Shown here: one piece after another, positions 1 to 8,700 of the stretch
Layout of the letters: every line of letters starts with the position of its first letter
Numbering within the stretch: position 1 is the first letter of the stretch
Program-made: the position numbers and the translations under genes
Assembly: GCA_934700335.1 (NCBI GenBank)
Contig: CAKUXM010000009.1
Coordinates: forward strand, 1-64,000
Origin: an uncultured Candidatus Melainabacteria bacterium
GTDB lineage: Bacteria; Cyanobacteriota; Vampirovibrionia; Gastranaerophilales; Gastranaerophilaceae
Reading direction: 5' to 3'
Length of the DNA stretch: 64,000 nt
Notes under the pieces: model-generated
The model's input: the letters and a program-made list of their open reading frames with translations, nothing else
The model's database searches: none
Told to the model about the DNA's origin: nothing

Positions 1-149
1 GGAACATTCTGTTGCGGTGGCAACGGTTGGTTCGGAACATTCGGACGATTTGGAGTATTTGGCATGTCCGGTCTGTTCGGATTGTTCGGAATGTTTGGTC
101 TATTTGGAACATTCTGTTGCGGTGGCAATGGTTGGTTCGGAACATTCGG
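1..149. repeat. Intragenic direct repeat, 105-bp period
   Basis: The 44 nt at 1-44 recur at 106-149 with a single C/T difference. The 105-bp period equals 35 codons, so the repeat keeps the reading frame of the Pro/Asn-rich tail. The array probably continues beyond the left window edge. Confidence 0.8.
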
Positions 150-920
150 TTTATTATTTGGTAAATTTGGATTTTGCGGTTTTTGATTTATCTGATCCTG
201 CATCGTTTTATCAAAAGCATCACTCGGTGTATTTGGAAAACGATTTTGAGGTTGTTTTATATCGTTTGGATCTTGTTTGCCATTTTGATGTTGTTGATTT
301 TGATTAGGATTTTGAGGAACCTTATTTCCAGTATTATTATTCTTATCATTTGGTGGCACAAATGGAGGTTGGACTTGCGAATTATTAATATTCTGATTTG
401 GTTGTTGTGAAATATTATTATTACCTTGTTGTCCTTGATTTTGTGCAGGGTTTTGAATTTGCCCTTGTTGTCCCTGTTGATTTTGTTGAACATTATTAAA
501 TCTATTTTGAATAAATTCTTGCATGTTCAATCTATTTTGATTTTGCTGTAAAGCATTATTCAAATTATTCAAAAACTGTTGGTTTTGTTTTAGCGCATCT
601 TTCATTTGCGCCTCTGTTTTATCACTACCAAAAGTCATTAACAAATCAGTAATATTGTCAGGTAATTGCAACAAATTTTTAATATAAATAGATCTATCAA
701 CACTGGCTAAATGATTCATTCTAACGTTTTGAGGCATAAGAATTTGTTGTTGCAGATTATTTATAAGATTATTCTGCATTTGTTTTACAAGATTTTGGGT
801 TGAATTTTGTCCGCCTGCATCTGCATTAACAGCAGAAGTCTGAACATTAATTTTTGCTTGATTAATGTTCTGCTGGTTAAATCGTCTTTGCAGAGCGTCT
901 CTAATATTAAAATCAACCAT
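1..920 (-). CDS. Asn/Gln/Pro-rich low-complexity protein (partial, C-terminus outside window)
   Basis: Open frame reading leftward from an ATG at 918-920 to the window edge without a stop, so at least 306 residues. The N-terminus begins MVDFNIRDALQRRFNQQN and has no signal peptide. Residues 1-150 are helical-looking and Gln/Asn-rich; after that the protein becomes a low-complexity tail dominated by Asn, Gln and Pro, ending at the edge in PNxPNxPxxPN-type repeats with a 35-residue period (44-nt copies at 1-44 and 106-149). It lies 14 bases downstream of the GNAT gene on the same strand, so it may be co-transcribed. I do not recognise the family; a disordered, surface or polymer-like role is only a guess. 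Confidence 0.75.
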   Translation of the reverse strand, partial: MVDFNIRDALQRRFNQQNINQAKINVQTSAVNADAGGQNSTQNLVKQMQNNLINNLQQQILMPQNVRMNHLASVDRSIYIKNLLQLPDNITDLLMTFGSDKTEAQMKDALKQNQQFLNNLNNALQQNQNRLNMQEFIQNRFNNVQQNQQGQQGQIQNPAQNQGQQGNNNISQQPNQNINNSQVQPPFVPPNDKNNNTGNKVPQNPNQNQQHQNGKQDPNDIKQPQNRFPNTPSDAFDKTMQDQINQKPQNPNLPNNKPNVPNQPLPPQQNVPNRPNIPNNPNRPDMPNTPNRPNVPNQPLPPQQNV

Positions 921-934
921 AGTATTATTATGCC

Positions 935-1933
935 CTAACGGTTAAAATGTGAAACAGGCAAATAAGATTGAGGGTAAGTATAATCTTCTTTGAAACCTGC
1001 ATGTCTATACATCTTTAATGCAGGAATGTTGTTTGTTTCACTTGTAACATTCAATTCAGTAATTTTTCTTTCGCCACTTTTAGCCCATTTTAGAATTGTT
1101 TCTGTTGTACGTTTTACTAAATGTTTTGAAAGTCCTTTACCTTGATGTTCTTTTTCTATACCTACAAGAGGAATATTTGCAATTGTACCATTTATGTTTG
1201 CTAAGCAAATACCGCAAGGTCTTTTATTGCAGAATAAAATATAACTTGCATCTTTTAAGAAATCCCCGTAAACATTTTGTACAATTTTATCTAAAATATC
1301 TCTTGTGCCGTCCATCGATTTATAACGTGGGTCAAATAAAGCATCTGAAGCGTTCTTAAATGTTGAATGGATAATTCTAACTGCATCTTCAAAATAAATA
1401 TCTTCCCATTTTTCGATAGTATAAGTTTCGTCCATTTCAGTTAAGTTCATTGAATGAAGGATATTTTCAGAAGTTTGTGTATTGAATAAAAATCTCAATA
1501 CAGCTAAACCAACAAATTTGAAGCCAAAATGAGAAATATCACAAGCAAAATCAGCTTGTGGTCCAAGCATTGGGTAGCAAACCACTTTGTCTTTTCTTTC
1601 TTTTTTAGTAACTTCTAAGAATTTTTCTATTAAAACTTTTCTCTTATTAATTGCATCTTCTTCACCTAAGCAGTGAATTAAGTTTAGTTCAACACCTTCA
1701 GAAATAGCAGATGTATAAACCAAAAATGCAGTAGGAATATCATGTTCTAAAAGAACAATACATTTAATATAGTTTTTATCTAGAGAGTCAAGAAATTCTT
1801 CGTACTCTAAAGGTTTAAGTTCAAACATATAATCTGAAATCGCTTTACTTTTAAAGTCATTGTAGACTCCTTGAAAAATTTTATATAAATTACTTGTTAG
1901 TAATTCTGCTTTATATTTTTGTTCTTGTGTCAT
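935..1933 (-). CDS. GNAT-family N-acetyltransferase, probable double GNAT fold
   Basis: 332 residues. The C-terminal half carries an acetyl-CoA binding signature: VGIEKEHQGKGLSKHLV matches the Q/RxxGxG/A loop, followed by the usual ELNVTSETNNIPALKMYRHAGF (N..A..LY..GF) ending. The N-terminal half looks like a second, degenerate GNAT domain, which the length (about twice a single domain) supports. It starts at ATG 1933, 9 bases after the ribBA stop, and is likely the last or next-to-last gene of the mnmE-rib run. Substrate unknown; there is nothing to tie it to riboflavin beyond position. Confidence 0.8.
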   Translation of the reverse strand: MTQEQKYKAELLTSNLYKIFQGVYNDFKSKAISDYMFELKPLEYEEFLDSLDKNYIKCIVLLEHDIPTAFLVYTSAISEGVELNLIHCLGEEDAINKRKVLIEKFLEVTKKERKDKVVCYPMLGPQADFACDISHFGFKFVGLAVLRFLFNTQTSENILHSMNLTEMDETYTIEKWEDIYFEDAVRIIHSTFKNASDALFDPRYKSMDGTRDILDKIVQNVYGDFLKDASYILFCNKRPCGICLANINGTIANIPLVGIEKEHQGKGLSKHLVKRTTETILKWAKSGERKITELNVTSETNNIPALKMYRHAGFKEDYTYPQSYLPVSHFNR

Positions 1934-1942
1934 ATTTATTCC

Positions 1943-3157
1943 TTATAAATAATGATGCATTTTTTCTTTTTTTGTATCCATATAACGCTTGTTATAAGAA
2001 GTGATATATGGCTCTATTTTAATAATATCATTGATTGTAAGACCATAACCTTTTAGCGCAATAATTTTTTTAGGATTATTAGTTATAAGGTTAAATTTAT
2101 TATACCCTAAATCTAAAATAATTTGAGCACCTACGCCATAATCTCGTAAATCTGAACGAAATCCTAAAGAAATATTTGCCTCAACAGTATCTTGTCCTTC
2201 CTCTTGAAGATGATAAGCTTTAATCTTATTCACGATACCAATGCCACGACCTTCATGGTCTGTCATATAAACAAGTGCACCGTTTCCATGTTTATCAATC
2301 ATTTGTAAAGCTGAATGTAATTGAGCATTGCAATCACATTTCAAACTTCCAAAAACGTCCCCTGTCATACATTCTGAATGTACTCTTACAATAGGCATTT
2401 TTTCTGGGTTAGTATCTTTAACCAAAGCTACATATTCGTGATTATTCAAAGTATTTCTATAACCATAAATTTTAAAATCACCAAATTGTGTTGGTAAAAA
2501 AGCTTCTGCTTCTCTTACAACAAATTTTTCTTTTTTAAGTCTATATGCAACAAGCTCTTGAACTGTGATAAATTTGATACCATGTTTGTCAGCAAAAACT
2601 CTCAAATCATCACGTCTTGCCATTGTGCCGTCATCTTTCATAACCTCGCACATAACACCGTTTGCACTAAAACCCGCTAATCTAGCTAAATCAACTGCAG
2701 CTTCTGTATGACCAATTCTTTCTAAAACGCCACCTTCTTTTGCAATACAAGGAAATACGTGTCCAGGACGTCTCAAATCTTCTGGTTTAGAATTTTTATC
2801 AACTGCAATCTGTATTGTTTTAGCTCTATCAAATGCTGAAATTCCTGTTGTTACACCAAATTTCATAGCACCATCTATTGATTGAGAAAAAGCTGTTTGC
2901 ATTGATTCAGTGTTTTTTGCAACCATTGGAGTAAGTTCCATTTGTTCCGCTCTTTTTTTATTTATAGCTAAACAAATCAACCCTCTACATTCTGTTGCCA
3001 TAAAATTAATAATATCTGGTGTAACTCTATCTGCCGCACAGATTACATCACCTTCATTTTCACGGTCTTCGTCATCTGCAATAATAACTACTTTACCGTC
3101 TTTTATATCTTCAATAGCTTCTTCAATTGTATTAAAAATGTTTTCATTGTTTTCCAT
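1943..3157 (-). CDS. ribBA: Bifunctional 3,4-dihydroxy-2-butanone-4-phosphate synthase / GTP cyclohydrolase II
   Basis: 404 residues, the usual fused length. Residues 1-205 are the RibB domain (DDEDRENEGD metal/substrate motif near residue 29, HTEAAVDLARLAG near 150). Residues 206-404 are the RibA domain with the zinc ligands in RVHSECMTGDVFGSLKCDC and the DHEGRGIG catalytic loop. It supplies both branches of riboflavin synthesis: the four-carbon unit from ribulose-5-phosphate and the pyrimidine from GTP. The ATG shares one base with the ribE stop codon (TAATG), so translation is probably coupled. The other rib genes (ribD, ribH) are not in this window. Confidence 0.97.
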   Translation of the reverse strand: MENNENIFNTIEEAIEDIKDGKVVIIADDEDRENEGDVICAADRVTPDIINFMATECRGLICLAINKKRAEQMELTPMVAKNTESMQTAFSQSIDGAMKFGVTTGISAFDRAKTIQIAVDKNSKPEDLRRPGHVFPCIAKEGGVLERIGHTEAAVDLARLAGFSANGVMCEVMKDDGTMARRDDLRVFADKHGIKFITVQELVAYRLKKEKFVVREAEAFLPTQFGDFKIYGYRNTLNNHEYVALVKDTNPEKMPIVRVHSECMTGDVFGSLKCDCNAQLHSALQMIDKHGNGALVYMTDHEGRGIGIVNKIKAYHLQEEGQDTVEANISLGFRSDLRDYGVGAQIILDLGYNKFNLITNNPKKIIALKGYGLTINDIIKIEPYITSYNKRYMDTKKEKMHHYL

Positions 3158-3795
3158 TATAAAAACCCGTTTTCTTCTAAGAAATTCATTGTAATCTCTT
3201 TTTTCTCTTTACCTACAACAAAATTTTCAATATATTTCGCTAAAATATCTGTTTCTATATTTACAATATCATTATTTTTCAACTCTTTCAAGTTAGTATT
3301 TTCAAAAGTATGCGGAACTACAGCCACAACAAAGCTTTCCGGCTTTATATCAGCAATTGTAAGACTTATACCGTTTATTGTAATAGAGCCTTTTTTAACT
3401 ATATACTTGCGAAAATCAGGTGTTACAGCAAATTCCATATTATAAAATTCGCCTAATTTTTCTTTTTTAATAAATTTTGTAGTCAAATCAACATGCCCAG
3501 AAACGATGTGTCCTGAAAGTCTATCAGACAATTTCAAAGCTCTTTCAAGGTTTACAAAATCTCCTTGTTTTAAATTAGATAAGTTTGAAACTCTCAAAGT
3601 TTCATCAGAAACATTTACTTCAAAAGTAGTATTATCAAAAGCAACAACAGTTTCACAAACACCATTTACTGCTATACTTTCGCCTAGTTTTACATCTTCT
3701 AAAACAGTTTTAGCTGAAATTTTTAAATCAGCACCGTGCGCAGATTTTTTAAAACTAACAACTTTTCCAATTTCTTCAATAATACCCGTAAACAT
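3157..3795 (-). CDS. ribE: Riboflavin synthase, alpha chain
   Basis: 212 residues made of the two homologous lumazine-binding barrels typical of the family: barrel 1 begins MFTGIIEEIGKV, and barrel 2 follows SGHIVSGHVDLT near residue 95. It dismutates two 6,7-dimethyl-8-ribityllumazine molecules to riboflavin. It is followed directly by ribBA (one-base overlap) and preceded by mnmE, 19 bases upstream. No FMN riboswitch is visible upstream, where mnmE ends. Confidence 0.96.
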   Translation of the reverse strand: MFTGIIEEIGKVVSFKKSAHGADLKISAKTVLEDVKLGESIAVNGVCETVVAFDNTTFEVNVSDETLRVSNLSNLKQGDFVNLERALKLSDRLSGHIVSGHVDLTTKFIKKEKLGEFYNMEFAVTPDFRKYIVKKGSITINGISLTIADIKPESFVVAVVPHTFENTNLKELKNNDIVNIETDILAKYIENFVVGKEKKEITMNFLEENGFL

Positions 3796-3814
3796 ACGCC
3801 AATTTTAGCACGAA

Positions 3815-5149
3815 TTATTTACCAATGCAAAAATGCTCAAAAATATTGTTCAAAATATCATCAGTAATAACTTCGCCAGTAACTTCGTCTAAACTCAACA
3901 GAGCATCTTTAACATCAATACAAATCAAATCTTGTATTTGACCTTCCTTTGATGCAATTAAAGCTCTATCTAGCGCTTGTTTTGCTCTTTGAAGACAATT
4001 TGTTTGTCTTGTATTAGTTACATAATCAAGATTTTCTGGTGAAATTTCACACACGATATTTTTAATAGCTTCTCTTAATTCTTCTAAACCTTCTCTTGTT
4101 TCAGCAGAAAGATTATAAACATTTTCATCTTTTTTGTTTGCTAAATCTGTTTTGTTTGCAATAACAATATGTTTTCTACCTTGCAACAAGTCCAAAATCA
4201 TTTGGTCTTCTTCTTGAATTCCTTGATTAATATCATAAACAAAAATGCTCAAATCAGCCTGTTCAATTGATTGTTTAGAATAATTTATACCAATTTCTTC
4301 AACCTTATCCACATTGTTTTCATCACGAATACCAGCCGTATCAATCAACGTAACAGGAATACCTAAATCCAAAGTCTCGTGTAAAACATCTCTTGTTGTG
4401 CCTGCGATATTAGTAACAATCGCTCTATCAATGTTCAATAATCTATTAAAAATAGAAGATTTGCCTACGTTTGGTTTACCAACAATTGCAACCTTAATAC
4501 CTTGTCTTAAAATATTGCTTGTATTTGAATATCTCAAAACCTCGTCAATTTCTGCCATTATTTTTTCAAAAGTTTCAATCAATAAAGAATATTCCGGTTC
4601 AGCAACCTCTTCTGGAAAATCAATACCAGCAACAATTTTTGATAAAATGTCAAAAACTTCTTTTTTGATTTCGTAAACTCTTTCTGATAATTTACCCTTC
4701 AAATTTTTAACTGCCGTAGTAGAAAAATTATCACATTTACTGTGGATTAAATCACATACTGCCTCCGCTTGAGATAAATCTAATTTTTTATTTAAGAAAG
4801 CTCGTTTTGTGAATTCTCCACGTTCAGCCATTCTTGCGCCTGTTTTTAAAACAAGATTTAGAATATTTTTAACAATATTCACACCACCATGACATTGAAT
4901 TTCTATAACATCTTCACCAGTATATGATTGAGGATTTTTAAAATAAAGAACAACAACCTCGTCTAATTCAACATCTCCGTCAACTATCCAACCGTGTGAA
5001 ATCCTATGGTTTTCTATTTTTTGACCATTAAAAATTTTACCAATAATTTCTAATGCCTTGTCGCCAGAAATTCTTATAACACCAACACCACCAAAACCCA
5101 TTGGTGTTGAAATTGCTGCAATTGTATCAAATTCATTAATAATATTCAT
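3815..5149 (-). CDS. mnmE: tRNA uridine-5-carboxymethylaminomethyl modification GTPase MnmE
   Basis: 444 residues. It has an N-terminal formyl-THF binding domain (MGFGGVGVIRISG), a central helical domain and an embedded G domain with the P-loop GKPNVGKSS at about 224-232, DTAG and the NKTD motif. It ends in FCIGK, the conserved C-terminal Cys motif. With MnmG (not here) it modifies wobble uridines of tRNAs. The start is ATG 5149. Upstream there is no Shine-Dalgarno sequence: a TATAAT at 5156-5161 lies only 6 bases before the ATG, immediately after the terminator of the next gene, so the mRNA may be leaderless. It heads the run mnmE-ribE-ribBA-GNAT. Confidence 0.97.
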   Translation of the reverse strand: MNIINEFDTIAAISTPMGFGGVGVIRISGDKALEIIGKIFNGQKIENHRISHGWIVDGDVELDEVVVLYFKNPQSYTGEDVIEIQCHGGVNIVKNILNLVLKTGARMAERGEFTKRAFLNKKLDLSQAEAVCDLIHSKCDNFSTTAVKNLKGKLSERVYEIKKEVFDILSKIVAGIDFPEEVAEPEYSLLIETFEKIMAEIDEVLRYSNTSNILRQGIKVAIVGKPNVGKSSIFNRLLNIDRAIVTNIAGTTRDVLHETLDLGIPVTLIDTAGIRDENNVDKVEEIGINYSKQSIEQADLSIFVYDINQGIQEEDQMILDLLQGRKHIVIANKTDLANKKDENVYNLSAETREGLEELREAIKNIVCEISPENLDYVTNTRQTNCLQRAKQALDRALIASKEGQIQDLICIDVKDALLSLDEVTGEVITDDILNNIFEHFCIGK

Positions 5150-5162
5150 ACAAATATTATAT

Positions 5163-5198
5163 TATAAAAAAAAGTGAGAAATTTAAAAACTTCTCACT
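5163..5198 (-). terminator. Intrinsic terminator after the Asn-rich coiled protein gene
   Basis: On the minus strand, stem AGTGAGAA / TTCTCACT with a 10-base loop (5173-5198) is followed by a run of eight T. It ends the 5229-5912 transcript just before mnmE. Confidence 0.85.
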
Positions 5199-5228
5199 GA
5201 AAGAAAACAATCTACTTATGACTAAAGT

Positions 5229-5912
5229 TTAAACTGCAAACATTGATATAAGCGCAAGCGCAGTCTGCAAATTTGCCATATCGTTATTTGCAGACTTTGA
5301 TGCGTTCATAGCATTGGTTAAGTTTTGATTAAACAAATTTGCATTATAGGCATTACCAGCATTTGAATTAGATAGTGCAGACGAAATGTAGTTTAGAGCG
5401 TTAGAATTTGCACCATTTGCCAAGTTATTCAATAAATTCAAATAATTATATCTGTTTGATAATTCGTTATTAAATAAAGTTGACTGTTGTGATTGAACAT
5501 CTTGGGCAATGCTAGCTAAAGCACTAGAACGATATTTTTCTAAGGCAGATAGCCCGTCTAAAAAGGCTGAGTTGTCAACATTACCAAACCTTGATGCAAC
5601 ACCATTAGTAAGATTTTTCAACATCGGTTGATACATCTCATTCAAGGACTGCATTGCTTTTTGTTTATACGCTTCAACCTGTACATTAATATCTCTTTTC
5701 GTATTATTATCAAACACATTTAAATTAGGTAAATTCTGTGCCAAATTCTTTTGTGCATAATCATACACAGCTTTTTCATAATCATTCATATCAAAATTTG
5801 AATTAATATCATTTCCTCTTCTTGAAACAGTTGCCTTTTTCTGACCGTTCAAAGACACACTTCCTCCCGAAAAGGCTGGTGTTGGTACAGTTACTGATGA
5901 AGTTTTTCCCAT
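5229..5912 (-). CDS. Hypothetical Asn/Ala-rich coiled protein
   Basis: 227 residues from the ATG at 5912 (MGKTSSVTVPTPAFSGG), chosen because GAAAGGAT lies at proper distance upstream; a longer reading frame to 5960 has no ribosome site. After a short disordered N-terminus, residues 40-140 look helical (YEKAVYDYAQKNLAQ, LSALEKYRSSALASIAQDVQSQQ). Residues 150-215 are Asn/Ala/Leu-rich, and it ends in a hydrophobic ALALISMFAV. No signal peptide and no recognised domain. It has its own terminator and is separated from hppA by two hairpins, so it is probably a single-gene unit. A structural or filament-like role is possible but not shown. Confidence 0.7.
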   Translation of the reverse strand: MGKTSSVTVPTPAFSGGSVSLNGQKKATVSRRGNDINSNFDMNDYEKAVYDYAQKNLAQNLPNLNVFDNNTKRDINVQVEAYKQKAMQSLNEMYQPMLKNLTNGVASRFGNVDNSAFLDGLSALEKYRSSALASIAQDVQSQQSTLFNNELSNRYNYLNLLNNLANGANSNALNYISSALSNSNAGNAYNANLFNQNLTNAMNASKSANNDMANLQTALALISMFAV

Positions 5913-5998
5913 ATAAATTATCCTTTCTATATCAAGAAAATTTAAACAACTGGCTATCAAATAATTATGTCATTTTTATTCATCAAAAACTATGCAAA

Positions 5999-6037
5999 TT
6001 ATACAAACTTTACAAAAAATTTGTAAAGTTTGTATAA
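5999..6037. promoter_or_regulatory. Perfect 18-bp inverted repeat upstream of the 5229-5912 gene
   Basis: TTATACAAACTTTACAAA and its exact reverse complement flank AAA. It sits 87 bases upstream of the ATG at 5912 and next to the hppA terminator. It could be a second terminator or a dimeric regulator's operator; there is no T-run directly after the stem in the hppA direction beyond TTTGC. Confidence 0.55.
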
Positions 6038-6040
6038 CAC

Positions 6041-6071
6041 AAAAGCCGTAACGAAAATCGTTACGGCTTTT
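6041..6071 (-). terminator. Terminator of hppA
   Basis: AAAAGCCGTAACGA / TCGTTACGGCTTTT, a 14-bp perfect stem with a 3-base loop, 26 bases after the hppA stop. A/T runs on both flanks make it potentially bidirectional. Confidence 0.85.
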
Positions 6072-6096
6072 GACCTTATGAAGTACTAACTATTAA

Positions 6097-8514
6097 TTAG
6101 TCTTTCTTTTCAGGAATTCTCATAGCATAGAATGTTCTCCAAACAAATACTAATGCTACGATTAAGAATACAACACCAACAACTGGTGCGTGTTTTTGGA
6201 ATGCAGGGTTTATAGCAATTTCCATTGCTAATAAACCGAACAATGTAGTGAATTTAATGATTGGGTTCATAGCTACTGAAGAAGTATCTTTGAATGGATC
6301 GCCAACTGTATCACCAACAACTGTTGCATCGTGTAATGGTGTTCCTTTTTCAGCTAAGTCAACTTCAACAATTTTCTTAGCGTTATCCCAACAACCACCT
6401 GCGTTTGCCATAAATACTGCTTGGAATAAACCAAATACAGCAATTGCAATTAAGTAGCTTACGAAGAATGATACTGGGTGAAGGTTTTCACCTAAAGGAG
6501 CTGATAAAAATGCTAATGCTAAAGCGAATGAGAACAATGCAATGAAGATGTTCCACATACCTTTTTGTGCATATTGAGTACAAATCTTAACAACTTCTTT
6601 TGAGTTTTGAATATTAGCTGATTGTTCATCAGAGTCTAATTTAATATGTTGTCTGATATATTCTACTGCAGAATATGCACCAGTTGTAACTGCTTGCATA
6701 GATGCACCAGAGAACCAGTAAATAACAGCACCACCAGCAATAAAGCCAAGTAATGTGTATGGGTTCAACATATTTAAAATCATTTCAGGTTGAATACCTA
6801 AAACGTTTTGAATAACTAAGATTAATGAGAAAATCATAGTTGTAGCACCAACAACTGCTGTACCAATTAATACTGGTTTAGAAGTTGCTTTGAATGTGTT
6901 ACCTGCACCATCATTTTCTTCTAAGAATTTCTTAGCATTGTCAAAGTCAGGTTTGAAATTGTATTGTTTTTCAATTTCTTCGCCAACATTTGGAATAGAT
7001 TCAATCAATGATAATTCATACACTGATTGAGCGTTATCTGTTACAGGGCCATAAGAGTCAACAGCGATTGTAACAGGACCCATTCCTAAGAAACCAAATG
7101 CTACTAAACCAAATGCAAATACAGATGGATAAACCATTGTAGCTTCAGGAATGAATAAGCTTGCAGCATAAGCTAAGCCCATTAATAATACGATAACTGC
7201 ACCAATCCAGAAACCAGAGAAGTTACCAGAAACAATACCTGAAAGGATTGTTAATGATGAGCCACCTTCACGAGAAGCAGTTACAACTTCTTTAGTATGT
7301 AAAGCTTGTGGAGAAGTGAATTTTTTAGTAGCTTCTGGAATTAATGCTGCACCAATTGTACCGCAAGAAATGATTGTAGATAATACTAACCATAAGCTTC
7401 CGCCCATTGGAGCTAATAACCAATAGCTTACGCCATAAGTCATTACGATAGATAGGATTGATGTAATCCATACTAAGTTTGTTAATGGTTGTTCGAAATC
7501 GAACTTAGCAGCTTTAGCTGCGTATACTTTTGTGAATAAACCGTTAACCCAATAAGCAACAATTGAAGTAACAATCATTAAGAATCTCATTGTGAAAATC
7601 CATGCCAATAATTGACATTGGTTAACGTCGCCTTTAACAGCTAATAAAATGAATGAAACAAGAGCAACACCAGTTACACCATAAGTTTCGAAACCGTCAG
7701 CTGTAGGTCCGATAGAGTCGCCTGCATTATCACCAGTACAGTCAGCAATAACACCAGGGTTTCTTGGATCGTCTTCTTTGATACCGAATTGAATTTTCAT
7801 TAAGTCAGAACCGATATCAGCGATTTTTGTGAAGATACCACCAGCTACACGAAGAGCTGAAGCACCTAAAGATTCACCGATTGCAAAACCGATGAAACAA
7901 GCACCTGCAATGTTACCAGGTACAAATAATAAAATTACTAGCATCAAAATCAATTCGATTGATACTAGAACTACGCCGATTGACATACCTGCTTTTAAAG
8001 GCAAGTTTAAAATATTTAAAGGATTACCTTTTAATGCTGTAAATGCTGTTCTTGAGTTAGCTAATGTGTTCATTCTGATACCGAACCAAGCTACTGCATA
8101 AGAACCCAAAATACCAATTACAGAAAAAGCTAAAATGATTGCTACACCTTGCCAACCCATTTTAGCCAATCCGCCAAAGTAAAATGCAATACATAAACCA
8201 ATTAAGATTTCTAATGCGATTAAAAATTTACCTTGTTGAATTAAGTAAGTTTTACATGTTTCAAAAATTGTGTTACCAACATTTGCCATACAATCGTGTA
8301 CTTCAATTTTTTTAACTTGAGCAAATGCAATCAAACCAAAGATTAAACCTAATACAGAAACAGCAATACCAATTAATAGTAAGTTGTGTCCTAAAGGATA
8401 ATGTTTGGCGATTTCTGGAACAACTAAATCTGCTTCACTTGCCATAGCTGGTGCAGATACTAGTAGCATTGAAACGATAGATGCTAAAAGATTTGTTTTA
8501 GTGTTTTTTACCAT
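6097..8514 (-). CDS. hppA: Membrane-bound ion-translocating pyrophosphatase
   Basis: 805 residues with about 16 membrane segments; it hydrolyses cytoplasmic PPi and pumps H+ and/or Na+ across the cytoplasmic membrane. The substrate loops are present: EDDPRNPGVIADCTGDNAGDS (247-267) and DSYGPVTDNA (486-495). The family's usual DNVGDNVGDCAGMAADLFE is replaced by DCTGDNAGDSIGPTADGFE. In GNTFKATSK the position that decides K+ dependence is Lys (K542), as in K+-independent members. Residues 1-26 resemble a cleavable signal (MLLVSAPAMAS). The start has AAGGAGAG upstream. The ion specificity cannot be read with certainty. In an anaerobic fermenter it would save energy from biosynthetic PPi. Confidence 0.96.
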   Translation of the reverse strand: MVKNTKTNLLASIVSMLLVSAPAMASEADLVVPEIAKHYPLGHNLLLIGIAVSVLGLIFGLIAFAQVKKIEVHDCMANVGNTIFETCKTYLIQQGKFLIALEILIGLCIAFYFGGLAKMGWQGVAIILAFSVIGILGSYAVAWFGIRMNTLANSRTAFTALKGNPLNILNLPLKAGMSIGVVLVSIELILMLVILLFVPGNIAGACFIGFAIGESLGASALRVAGGIFTKIADIGSDLMKIQFGIKEDDPRNPGVIADCTGDNAGDSIGPTADGFETYGVTGVALVSFILLAVKGDVNQCQLLAWIFTMRFLMIVTSIVAYWVNGLFTKVYAAKAAKFDFEQPLTNLVWITSILSIVMTYGVSYWLLAPMGGSLWLVLSTIISCGTIGAALIPEATKKFTSPQALHTKEVVTASREGGSSLTILSGIVSGNFSGFWIGAVIVLLMGLAYAASLFIPEATMVYPSVFAFGLVAFGFLGMGPVTIAVDSYGPVTDNAQSVYELSLIESIPNVGEEIEKQYNFKPDFDNAKKFLEENDGAGNTFKATSKPVLIGTAVVGATTMIFSLILVIQNVLGIQPEMILNMLNPYTLLGFIAGGAVIYWFSGASMQAVTTGAYSAVEYIRQHIKLDSDEQSANIQNSKEVVKICTQYAQKGMWNIFIALFSFALALAFLSAPLGENLHPVSFFVSYLIAIAVFGLFQAVFMANAGGCWDNAKKIVEVDLAEKGTPLHDATVVGDTVGDPFKDTSSVAMNPIIKFTTLFGLLAMEIAINPAFQKHAPVVGVVFLIVALVFVWRTFYAMRIPEKKD

Positions 8515-8700
8515 ACGTTTCTCTCCTTAATCTAATATTTTTTATTTTTATACAAATAAAAATAAACACTATATATACTTATGATTATACTTTAAATAAA
8601 ACAAAGAAAGCCCATTGTAAATATTTCTTAACAAAAAATCAATTATTTAGAGGAGATTGTTTTTATATAAGGGTAAGGTTGGTTAAAGGTTTTTATTTTG

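Noticed and set aside
3796..3830. FMN riboswitch before ribE
   Set aside because: The gap to mnmE is only 19 bases; there is no room and no conserved element.
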